Shown here: positions 1-10,420 of the stretch, piece by piece
Position numbering within the stretch: the first letter of the stretch is position 1
How the letters are laid out: every line of letters starts with the position of its first letter
Origin: Liquidambar formosana
Lineage: Eukaryota; Streptophyta; Magnoliopsida; Saxifragales; Altingiaceae
Reading direction: 5' to 3'
Length of the DNA: 64,000 bases
NCBI GenBank assembly: GCA_039720395.1
Contig: CM077822.1
Coordinates: 19,798,589-19,862,588 of the forward strand
Program-made: the position numbers and the translations under genes
The notes under the pieces: model-generated
What the model was told of the DNA's origin: nothing
Seen by the model: the letters and a program-made list of their open reading frames with translations, nothing else
Databases searched by the model: none

Positions 1-375
1 TCCCTAATTGTGTTTTAAACCATTTAAAACATTATAAAATTAATCAATATTAATTAAATAATTAATATAGGAATTAAATAAAATCATTAAAATGATGAAT
101 TAGTGTATTAGAGTTTCCTAAAACCCTAAACCCTAAATGCATAACCCTAAACCCTAAATGCAAGCCCTAATCATTAAATGCCTTATGATTGGTCATTTAA
201 TGTCCAATCATTAAAACCCTAGCTTCATATGGTATTTAATAAAAGGGATTAGGGTTTAATTAATGCCAAATAGGGTATTAATTACCCTTAATTAATTACA
301 CTAATTAGGGTTTCCAAAACCCTAACCCTAGACATCATTAATGGTATTAATTATGCCCTAACAATCAATAACCAT

Positions 376-398
376 GATTGGTCATTTAATGACCAATC
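376..398. repeat. Near-perfect palindrome in copia leader
   Basis: GATTGGTCATT and AATGACCAATC form 11-bp arms around one base. A relative with one changed position in the right arm lies at 187-209, and the same pair recurs in the complete copia element near 14140-14350. It sits among ATTAGGGTTT and CCCTAAA motifs in an AT-rich leader. The role is unknown. Confidence 0.75.
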
Positions 399-1893
399 AT
401 TAACTCTTAATTAAGGTAATTAATATTCCAATTAGGGTTTTAATTAATGCCATAATGAAATTAGGGTTTCATCATTAACTCAAAATTAGGGTTTCATCCT
501 TAACTCTATGCAGCCGCCACTACCAGGGGGCTGCCTGAGCTTGGCTAGGCTGCCATGGCCACCAACGACTGTGGGAGGCCATGGCCAGTCATGGGAGAAC
601 ATCCCAGGGGTGTGGGACAAGCCTCTGGACACATGAGAAGTGGTGGAAGTGGCTGCCATCATCAAGAACAATCAGGGTTTCCAAAACCCATTGCTGGAGC
701 CATTGTTGCAGACCTTGAAGGTCACAATAGCTTCTAAATCCTTATCAATTTGACTCCTCCATTGAAACCACCTTTTGTATCATGTCCCTACATGAAATAC
801 TAAGCTCATAGAAGAGGTTTGGATGATCAAATCATCACCAATTGTTCTAAACAATTAAAACAACAGTAGGCTGCCCAGAATTTGACAGCATACTGTCCAT
901 GGTCAGAAATTGATTTAAAACCCAGCAAGATGAATGAATTAGGCTACCAAACGAATTTTCCCAGTATCCTACATGTCTTAGGAAACTAATGCAATTGGTT
1001 TCATGCAATTTGGAGTTCCCTAACTCAAGTTCTAATCAAAACTCCATTGATGACTTTTCTGCAGAGAAAATCTGCTATGCTGTTCATGAAAAATTTTCAA
1101 ACTTTTTGAATCTTTTTCCATCAAAACCTTTTTGAAACTTAAAGAAAATCATATACACATGATATATAATGATCCTACAATGATCTTCCATCATAAATAC
1201 AGCAGCTTTAATTAGAATTAATTGCAAGAACCTTATGGTTCTAAAACCCAGATTCAGCCTCCATGGTGTTCTTCTCCTTCTTCCTTCTGTTCTAGCATCT
1301 TAATCCAATTATGATGCATCTAAATGCTTGGGAACCTTTCCCTACCATGTCTAGAACATAACCCAAGTGGTGGCAACCATTGCCATGCCTTTGATCTCCA
1401 TCAATAACTCAAAGTTGTGGCTATTGCATCATTCCCGAGCAAAACTGTCTTTCCAGACAGCCTGTAGTAAAAAATTCATAACTTTCACTACAAAACTCGG
1501 ATTGATGCACCGTTTGTTGGGTTGGAAAGCTTATTCAAAGAGCTTTCTAACCATATATGGCTCAAAAATTTTGGAGAAGAACTCGGAATTCGGCAGGCAA
1601 AACAAGATGACGGTTTTTCATGGCAACCATGAAAACTGTTCATAACAGTTTTATAAAACCCTAGTTTCCTTATTCTTCTTCTCCAAACTCAAACCCTATG
1701 CAACCTATTGCATCCATGGATACACTTAACCATCAATTAGAAGAGGAGTAGAAGAGAATTGACCTAGGGTTCCAAACCCTAGGTTCAGCCATGGAGGAAA
1801 ACCAATTATGCAGAAAAAATTTTCCAGATTTTTGAATCATTCAACTACACCATAATTACCAGCCCATATGTATTTTGTATTATGCATAATCAT

Positions 1894-1907
1894 GGCTCTG
1901 ATACCAC
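1894..1907 (-). other. Primer binding site of left copia copy
   Basis: On the minus strand this reads GTGGTATCAGAGCC, containing TGGTATCAGAGC, the complement of the 3' end of plant initiator-Met tRNA used by many copia elements. It directly follows the LTR end ...CAACA, which sets the element's orientation. Confidence 0.85.
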
Positions 1908-2286
1908 TGTTGGGAATCGAACAAGAAGGAAAAATTGAAGTGCGGAATACAAAAATTTTTCCTACGATTCCACAGCCCATGAATCTTACTATGCATAACA
2001 CAAAATCAAACCCTAACTACGAAGAGGGTTAGAACACTTACAGAATTTTTGTCTTCTCCGTTTTGCTCCAAGCTTCGACTCCGGACAGCGGTGAATGAGC
2101 AGCCCAAGTGTGCTGCTTCCAACGGTATCCACACCTAGCTAGAGCTTCAAGTCCTTTCCTCCTTTTCCTTCTTGTTGCTAGTGTAGGAGAAGAGAGGAGA
2201 GAGAGAGAGGGAGGCTGGAAATTCTGGCCAGCCCTTGGAGAGTTCAACTTATGATGATGTCACACATCATAGTGTGACTTATATAG
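1908..2286 (-). repeat. Copia LTR fragment (3' end of LTR, minus)
   Basis: It begins TGTTGGGAATC and matches the first ~380 bases of the complete LTR at 7844. It stops inside the TATATAG promoter motif and switches directly into the start of a plus-oriented LTR, with a shared TAG at the junction. That is an inverted head-to-head join, not a normal insertion boundary. Confidence 0.85.
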
Positions 2287-3933
2287 GATTATGCCCTAGA
2301 GCCAATCATAGAGATGATTGTTTAGGGATTAGGAACAATCATTTGATTTCATTTATGTATGTCACATTTATTATTGATTTAATAAAAGGGCTTATTCTAT
2401 TATGTTTATATGCATCATTTATATTTACATAATATGTCCATGGAGTTAGAGTTGAGAATATGGAATTACAAAGAGTTGTAATTTTGAGACTATAGATATA
2501 TCTCTGTACTAAACTCCTAAAGCATTCCTAGTTGAAGGTTCACTATGATGGACAGTAATGAACCATAGGACTAGCACTTGTTAGGTTGACTCTTTAGGAG
2601 GATAGCTAGTCTCAAGCTATTTGTGTGGAGACACTACAACCAACAAGTGGGTACCTATTACGAGAATAGGTACACTGAATGTGACCAAAGATATGAGATA
2701 AACTTAATGGAGTTTTATCCTGCCTGTCAATCAGTTTCTCATTGTTATAGTGGTACAAGTAATCCTTAGACCTGAGACACCATAGTTGTCTTATGCATGT
2801 AGCTTTAGAAGTTTGATAACACTAAGTGCAGATCCTATTCAGGGGTCTGCAAAGGTGTTCATTGGCCCTACTGCTATGTGTATGAAGGCATGTGAGTGAT
2901 CAACAAGGGATCCATCACTCTCAGGAAAAAGAGAGAGAATGTCTCATATAGCATTCATAATATAACTCATTAAATCCATGGCCATGGTAGGATGAATATG
3001 AAAAGAGTTTCATGAGTTCATCAATGAGTTGATATTCATGATTGCGTATAAAGTAATTAAACTAGGGACTTGACAGACTTCCATGTCCTATTAGTTTAAT
3101 CGGAGACATTGTGTTGAAGGAAGGATGCAATTGTAACCTATAAACTATAACAAAAGGGTTCTTTGTTAGATACTTATTCACCTCATTAAGGACCACACCA
3201 TGAGCCATATGCTAGGTGTTACTCATGGTTAGTAGAAGCCCTAATTGATATAAGTGAGTTATAATCAATTAGGGAATTGGAAGGAGTTCCAATTAGACCC
3301 TAAATGGAAAGAGTTCCATTGTGCACACCTCGTGCTATTCCTACTACTTGATGATGTGAACCCAATGGGTCACACACTGATCATGCAAGATGAGCTTTAA
3401 ATTCTATGAGAGAAAGGGTATGAGTGTATAAAGAATAGTTCTTTAAGGCCTATTTATATGTGATATAATTTATAGGGGTTATTGTGTAATTTAGAGAAAT
3501 TGCATAAAACCCTAGTAGGGTTTCTCCCTAGGGCTGGCCCCCTTAGTGTGGACTATATAAGTCACACTATGATGTGTGACATCATCATAAGTTGGACTCC
3601 CCAAGGGCTGGCCAGAATTTCCAGCCTCCCTCTCTCTCTCTCCTCTCTCCTCCTACACTAGCAACAACAAGGAAAAGGAGGAAAGGACTTGAAGCTCTAG
3701 CTAGGTGTGGATACCGTTGGAGGCAGCACACTTGGGCTGCTCATTCACCGCTGTCCGGAATCAAAGCTTGGAGCAAAAAGGAGAAGACAAAAAATTCTGT
3801 AAGTGTTCTAACCCTCTTCATAGTTAGGGTTTGATTTTTTGTTATGTATAGTTAGATTCATGGGATTGGGAATCGCAGGAAAAATTTTTATATTCCGCAC
3901 TTTGTATTTTTCCCTCTTGTTCAATTCCCAACA
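2284..3933 (+). repeat. Copia LTR, plus orientation, nearly full length
   Basis: It runs from TAGGATTATGCC (lacking only the first few bases of TGTTAGG) to ...AATTCCCAACA, about 1650 bp against 1658 bp for complete copies. It carries a TATA box (TATATAA, 3554-3560) followed by a GTCACAC/GTGTGAC hairpin and a CT-rich stretch, then the U5 end. A primer site follows at once, so this is a 5' LTR in plus orientation. Confidence 0.85.
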
Positions 3934-4383
3934 GTGGTATTAGAGCCAGGTTATGCATAATACAAAATACATATGGGCAGGTAATTATGGTGTAGTTGAA
4001 TGATTCAAAAATCTGGAAAATTGTTTCTGCATAATTGGTTTTCCTCCATGGCTGAACCTAGGGTTTGGAACCCTAGGTCAATTCTCTTCTACTCCTCTTC
4101 TAATTGATGGTTAAGTGTATCCATGGATGCAATAGGTTGCATAGGGTTTGAGTTTGGAGAAGAAGAATAAGGAAACTAGGGTTTTATAAAACTGTTATGA
4201 ACAGTTTTCAGGGTTGCCATGAAAAACCGTCATCTTGTTTTGCCTGCTGAATTCAGAGTTCTTCTCCAAAATTTTCGCGCCATATATGGTTGGAAAGCTC
4301 TTCGAATAAGCTTTCCAACCGAACAAACGGTGCGTCAATCCGAGTTATGTAGTGAAAGTTATGAATTTTTTACTACAGGCTGT
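3934..4383 (+). mobile_element. Copia primer site and truncated internal region
   Basis: GTGGTATTAGAGCC at 3934-3947 is the primer site with one C-to-T change from the canonical TGGTATCAGAGC. The next ~440 bases are the reverse complement of about 1450-1893, that is, the start of the internal region. The sequence then breaks off after CAGGCTGT and continues as a minus-oriented LTR, so nearly all of the internal region is missing. Confidence 0.8.
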
Positions 4384-5972
4384 CCCAATCCCATGAATCT
4401 AACTATGCATAACACAAAATCAAACCCTAACTACGAAGAGGGTTAGAACACTTACAGAATTTTTGTCTTCTCCGTTTTGCTCCAAGCTTCGACTCCGGAC
4501 AGCGGTGAATGAGAAGCCCAAGTGTGCTGCCTCCAACGGTATCCACACCTAGCTAGAGCTTCAAGTCCTTTCCTCCTTTTCCTTGTTGTTGCTAGTGTAG
4601 GAGAAGAGAGGAGAGAGAGAGAGGGAGGCTGGAAATTCTGGCCAGCCCTTGGAGAGTTCAACTTATGATGATGTCACACATCATAGTGTGACTTATATAG
4701 TCCACACTAAAGGGCCGGCCCTAGGGGGGAAACCCTTTTAGGGTTTTGTGCAATTTCCCTAAATTGCATAATAACCCCTATTGTTTATATCAAATACAAA
4801 CATGGCCTCAAAGAACTATTCTTTATGCACTCATACCCTTTCTCTCATAGACTTAAAAGCACATCTTGCATGATCAGTGTGTGACCCATTGGGTTCACAT
4901 CATCAAGTAGTAGGAATAGCACAAGGTGTGCACAATGGAACTCTTTCCATTCAGGGTCTAATTGGAACTCCTTCCAATTCCCTAATTGATTATAACTCAT
5001 TTATATCAATTAGGGCTTCTACTAACCATGAGTAACACCTAGCATATGGCTCATGGTGTGGTCCTTAATGAGGTGAATAGTCATTTACAAAGAACCCTTC
5101 TGTTATAGTTTATAGGTTACAATTGCATCCTTCCTTCAACACAATGTCTCCAATTGAACTAATAGGACATGGAAGTCTGTCAAGTCCCTAGTTCAATTAC
5201 TTTATACTCATTCATAGATATCAACTCATTGATGAACTCATGAAACTCTTTTCATATTCATCCTACCATGGCCATGGATTTAATGAGTTATATTATGAAT
5301 GCTATATGAGACATTCTCTCTCTTTTTCTTGAGAGTGATGGATCCCTTGTTGATCACTCACATGCCTTCATACACATAGCAATAGGGCCAATGAACACCT
5401 TTGCAAACCCCTGAATAGGATTTGCACTTAGTGTTATCAAACTTCTAAAGCTAGATACATAAGACAACTATGGTGTCTCAGGTCTAAGGATTACTTGTAC
5501 CACTATAACAATGAGAAACTGATTGACAGGCAGGATAAAACTCCATTTAGTTTATCTCATATCTTTGGTCACATTCAGTGTACCTATTCTCGTAATAGGC
5601 ACCCACTTGTTGGTTGTAGTGTCTCCACACAAATAGCTTGAGACTAGCTATCCTCCTAAAGAGTCAACCTAACAAGTGCTAGTCCTATGGTCCATTACTG
5701 TCCATCATAGTGAACCTTCAACTAGGAATGCTTTAGGAGTTTAGTACAGAGATATATCTATAGTCTCAAAATTATAACTCTTTGTAAATCCATATTCTCA
5801 ACTCTAACTCCATGGACATATTATGTAAATATAAATGATGCATATAAACATAATAGAATATGCCCTTTTATTAAATCAATAATAAATGTGACATACATAA
5901 ATGAAATCAAACGATTGTTCCTAATCCCTAAACAATCATCTCTATGATTGGCTCTAGGGCATAATCCTAACA
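4384..5972 (-). repeat. Copia LTR, minus orientation, slightly truncated
   Basis: It matches the complete LTR at 7844-9501 apart from the first ~40 bases, which were lost at the inverted junction. It ends precisely with ...GGCATAATCCTAACA, the correct LTR terminus on this strand. It lies back to back with the plus-oriented fragment that follows. Confidence 0.85.
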
Positions 5973-7115
5973 GCCTTATGCATGTAACTTTAGAAGTTTG
6001 ATAACACTAAGTGCAGATCCTATTCAGGGGTCTACAAAGGTGTTCATTGGCCCTACTGCTATGTGTATGAAGGCATGTGAGTGATCAACAAGGGATCCAT
6101 CACTCTCAGGAAAAAGAGAGAGAATGTCTCATATAGCATTCATAATATAACTCATTAAATCCATAGCCATGGTAGGATGAATATGAAAAGAGTGTCATGA
6201 GTTCATCAATGAGTTAATATCTATGAATGAGTATAAAGTAATTGAACTAGGGACTTGACAGACTTCCATGTCCTATTAGTTCAATTGGAGACATTGTGTT
6301 GAAGGAAGGATGCAATTGTAACCTAAAAACTATAACAGAAGGGTTCTTTGTAAATGACTATTCACCTCATTAAGGACCACACCATGAGCCATATGCTAGG
6401 TGTTACTCATGGTTAGTAGAAGCCCTAATTGATATAAGTGGGTTATAATCAATTAGGGAATTGGAAGGAGTTCCAATTAGACCCTAAATGGAAAGAGTTC
6501 CATTGTGCACACCTCGTGCTATTCCTACTACTTAATGATGTGAACCCAATGGGTCACACACTGATCATGCAAGATGAGCTTTTAAGTCTATGAGAGAAAG
6601 GGTATGAGTGCATAAAGAATAGTTCTTTGAGGCCATGTTTGTATTTGATATAAAAAATAGGGGTTATTGTGCAATTTAGGGAAATTGCATAAAACCCTAA
6701 AAGGGTTTCCCCCTAGGGCCAGCCCCTTTAGTGTGGACTATTTAAGTCACACTGTGATGTGTGACATCATCACTTTTTAGAAGACACCAAGGGCTAGCCA
6801 GAATTTCCAACCTCCCTCTCTCTCTCCTCTCTTCTCCTACTCTAGCAACAACATGGGAAAGAAGGAAAGGACTTGAAGCTCTAGCTAGGTGTGGATACCG
6901 TTGGAGGCAGCACACTTGGGCTACTCATTCACCGCTGTCCGGAATCAAAGCTTGGAGTAAAAAGGAGAAGACAAAAATTCTGTAAGTGTTCTAACCTTCT
7001 TTGTAGTTAGGGTTTGATTTTGTGTTATGCATAGTTAGATTCATGGGATTGGGAATCGTAGGAAAAATTTTTATATTCCGCCTTTGTATTTTTCCCTCTT
7101 GTTCGATTCCCAACA
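5973..7115 (+). repeat. Copia LTR fragment, plus orientation (3' two thirds)
   Basis: It starts inside the LTR at CCTTATGCATG (homologous to about 2793) and runs to the true LTR end ...GATTCCCAACA. It then joins gypsy RNase H coding sequence directly. It is therefore the right-hand boundary of the copia block inserted in gypsy element A. The matching left boundary and target-site duplicate lie outside the window. Confidence 0.8.
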
Positions 7116-7843
7116 ATTGGGGTTCGAAGCCACCAACAACATAGCAGAATATGAGGCCTGCATCCTAGCATTGGAAGCTGCGTTAGAGTTGGGGATAAAA
7201 GAAATAGAGGTGTTCGGAGATTCAGCATTGATAATCTGTCAGATAAAAGGGGAGTGGAAAACTCGCGATGAGAAGCTGTTGCCCTGTCATGCCTATTTGG
7301 AAGCACTGACCAAAGAGTTCGTGGAGATCGAGTTCAATTACTTGTCGAGAAACAAGAATCAGTTCGCTGATGCCTTAGCAACTCTAGCGTCAATGGTAGA
7401 GATACCAGAAGGGGGAAGTGTGAAACCACTCATGATCGAATGCAGAGAGAAACCTGTTTATTGCTGTTCCATTCGAGAAGGGGAGGTAATAGATAATCAT
7501 CCTTGGTTTTATGACATAAGAAGGCTCATCGAGGAAAGGGAATATCTAGAAGGAGCATCTCGCGTGGATAGGTGAACACTGAGAAGATTGGCAAGCCATT
7601 ATGTGGTATGCGGAGGAAAACTGTATCAGAGGTCTTACGACGGAATTCACTTGCTGTGTGTCACAGAGGAAGAAGCCAGAAAGCTCATCGAAGAAATCCA
7701 TGAAGGAGTGGGGGCTCCGCATATGAATGGATACATGTTGGCTAAGAAGATCATGAGACTAGGGTATTACTGGTCTACAATGGAAAGGGATTGCTATGCC
7801 CACGTCAAGAAGTGCTATAAGTGTTAACTCTTCGCCAACGGAC
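7116..7843 (+). pseudogene. pol: Gypsy element A pol fragment: RNase H end and integrase zinc finger
   Basis: The reading frame gives the second (Tat-type) RNase H with NIAEYEA and FGDSALI, which carry its catalytic Glu and Asp, then a linker (EEREYLEGASRVDR) and the integrase N-terminal zinc-binding region ending in HVKKCYKC. The first Asp motif (YFDGAANK in copies B and C) was cut off by the copia block on the left. The frame is broken by TGA at 7573-7575 and TAA at 7825-7827. The pol text continues at 17516, on the far side of the complete copia element. The fragment is dead, but the family assignment is secure because B and C carry the same text. Confidence 0.9.
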
Positions 7844-9501
7844 TGTTGGGAATCAAACAAGAGGGAAAAATACAAGTGCGGAATATAAAAATTTTTCCTA
7901 CGATTCCCAATCCCATGAATCTAACTATGCATAACACAAAATCAAACCCTAACTACAAAGAGGGTTAGAACACTTACAGAATTTTTGTCTTCTCCTTTTT
8001 GCTCCAAGCTTCTACTCCGGACAGCGGTGAATGAGCAGCCCAAGTGTGCTGCCTCCAACGGTATCCACACCTAGCTAGAGCTTCAAGCCTTTTCTTTCTT
8101 CTTCCTTGTTGTTGCTAGAGATGGAGAAGAGAGAGAGAGAGAAGAGAGCCTCCAAGGGGCTGGACGGCTAGGGTTTATTGTGCAAGCCTCTTATGCCATG
8201 TCACACATAAGTGTGACTTATATAGGCAGCCCACTAAAGGGGGCTGGCCATGGGGAAGAAACCCTAATAGGGTTATGTGTAATTACTCTTAATTGCACAT
8301 TAACCCCTATTATTTGTATCAAATACAAATAGGCCCATAAAGAACTATTCTTTATTCACTAAAACCCTTTCTCTCATAGACTTTAAAGCCCTTCTTGCAT
8401 GATCAGTGTGTGACCCATTGGGTTCACATCATTAAGTAGTAGGAATAGCACAAGGTGTGCACAATGGAACTCTTTCCATTTAGGGTCTAATTGGAACTCC
8501 TTCCAATTCCCTAATTGATTATAACTCACTTATATCAATTAGGGCTTCTATTAACCATGAGTAACACCTAGCATATGGCTCATGGTGTGGTCCTTAATGA
8601 GGTGAATAGTCATTTACAAAGAACCCTTCTGTTATAGTTTATAGGTTACAATTGCATCCTTCCTTCAACACAATGTCTCCAATTGAACTAATAGGACATG
8701 GAAGTCTGTCAAGTCCCTAGTTCAATTACTTTATACTCATTCATAGATATCAACTCATTGATGAACTCATGAAACTCTTTTCATATTCATCCTACCATGG
8801 CCATGGATTTAATGAGTTATATTATGAATGCTATATGAGACATTCTCTCTCTTTTTCCTGAGAGTGATGGATCCCTTGTTGATCACTCACATGCCTTCAT
8901 ACACGTAGCAGTAGGGCCAATGAACACCTTTACAGACCCCTGAATAGGATCTGCACTTAGTGTTATCAAACTTCTAAAGCTACATGCATAAGGTAACTAT
9001 GGTGTCTCAGGTCTAAGGATTACTTGTACCACTATAACAATGAGAAACTGATTGACAGGCAGGATAAAACTCCATTCAGTTTATCTCATATCTTTGGTCA
9101 CATTCAGTGTACCTATTCTTATAATAGGCACCCACTTGTTGGTTGTAGTGTCTCCACACAAATAGCTTGAGACTAGCTATCCTCCTATAGAGTCAACCTA
9201 ACAAGTGCTAGTCCTATGGTTCATTACTGTCCATCATAGTGAACCTTCAACTAGGAATGCTTAAGGAGTTTAGTACAGAGATATATCTATAGTCTCAAAA
9301 TTACAACTCTTTGTAATTCCATATTCTCAACTCTAACTCCATGGACATATTATGTAAATATAAATGATGCATATAAACATAATAGAATATGCCCTTTTAT
9401 TAAATCAATAATAAATGTGACATACATAAATGAAATCAAATGATTGTTCCTAATCCCTAAACAATCATCTCTATGATTGGCTCTAGGGCATAATCCTAAC
9501 A
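7844..9501 (-). repeat. 3' LTR of complete copia element
   Basis: On the minus strand it runs TGTTAGGATTATGCC ... GATTCCCAACA. A TATATAAG promoter motif is near 8217-8225 (minus strand), followed by a GTCACAC/GTGTGAC hairpin. Its 1658-bp length equals that of the partner LTR. Confidence 0.93.
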
Positions 9502-9516
9502 ATCTCCCACTTGCAC
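9502..9516 (-). other. Polypurine tract of copia element
   Basis: On the minus strand this reads GTGCAAGTGGGAGAT and directly precedes the 3' LTR start TGTTAGG. This is the expected primer for plus-strand DNA synthesis, and a GTGGGAGAT-type tract is typical of copia elements. Confidence 0.85.
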
Positions 9517-9559
9517 TAAAGCCAATCGACCATGTATCGCATACCTATCTTCTCAAGAT

Positions 9560-10420
9560 GTTGGTCTTAGACATAACCAATTATGTTTTAAAGCTTTAGT
9601 CAGTAGGTCTACAAAAACTTATGTAGATAATATCTTCTGTAATGTATCTATTACCTCTTCCAATGATTCCTCTAATCACTTGGAATTGTCACTTTATGTG
9701 TTTGGACTTTTGATGAGACCGTGATTCCTATACTTGAGCTATAGACCCATTGTTGTCACAAAACAAGGTGTGGGCAACTCAATGGAAGGAACAACTCTAA
9801 GTTCTAAATGAACTTATAGATCCAAACAGTCTCCTAGACAATGCGACAATTAATTCACCCTCAATAATGGAATCCACTGTATCTTCCATACAGTTCTTCC
9901 ATTAAGTATTTCACCAACTAAAGTGAATATAAAATATACCCCATATGGATTATATCCAAATCCATATACCCATCTACTATGAGTTTACAATTTCCATATA
10001 CAATCCAATATTCCAAATTTGAATTGATTGATAACTATTTGTAACAATTACAACACAAGAGATATCAGGTTCAATACATAGTGTAAAATAAGGCTTCTTA
10101 ACACTTTAAGAATCTTACTTGTGTTATCCTAGGGCACATGCCCTTGAATAATGAATTCTTATCTGAAGTAAATCAGACCTCCCTTAGAATTCTCCATGTT
10201 GAACTCCTTCAACATTTCAACTATGTTTGATGATTTGGAGATACTTAGCAATCTATATGATCTATCTCTATAGATCTTATTGGATGCTTTTGCCAAATCT
10301 TTCATGAATTAGTTTTTCTCCAAAAACTAAAACTTTACATTAGATAACATTCATATATCATTCATAATGATTATGATGTCATCCATACTTAGGATAAAGA
10401 AAAACGATCGCACTCCCACT
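9560..10420 (-). pseudogene. pol: Relic of copia reverse transcriptase and RNase H
   Basis: Minus-strand translation gives CDNNGSIAQ followed after a stop by ESRSHQKSKHI and then IIGRGNRYI (about 9760 down to 9640). This is the copia RNase H C-terminal pattern (CDNxGAIxL, xEPRSHxKxKHIE, V.RGD). About 600 bases upstream in the element, near 10386-10378, the RT active-site segment reads FFFILSMDDIIII in place of the usual LxxYVDDIxxxG. Frames are interrupted by many stops, and both relics are non-functional. These motifs are what assign the element to Ty1/copia rather than Ty3/gypsy. Confidence 0.8.

Larger units (their letters stand above)
1..1907 (-). mobile_element. Ty1/copia element, 5' internal region (partial)
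   Basis: This stretch aligns almost base for base with 13974-15857, the internal region next to the 5' LTR of the complete copia element. The main difference is a 21-bp tandem duplication near 120-160 in a run of plant telomere-like CCCTAAA motifs. It ends at a minus-strand primer site followed by an LTR end, so it reads right to left. It is AT-rich and holds no ORF longer than about 90 codons, and no protein domain is recognisable. The left continuation lies outside the window. Confidence 0.8.

Noticed and set aside
118..160. Telomere or ancient chromosome-end fusion from CCCTAAA repeats
   Set aside because: Only two to four imperfect units, and the same motif lies at the equivalent place in the other copia copy, so it belongs to the element.
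486..737. 60-codon ORFs on both strands around 555-737 (and 14438-14689)
   Set aside because: Present in both copia copies but without recognisable domain or sign of selection; both strands are open equally, as in chance frames.
3592..3834. 70-80 codon ORF (M-SPRAGQNFQPPSLSLL...) repeated in four copia LTRs
   Set aside because: It lies just below the TATA box and looked like a conserved small gene, but the two LTRs of the complete element have a one-base length change that breaks the frame, and the start is not shared.
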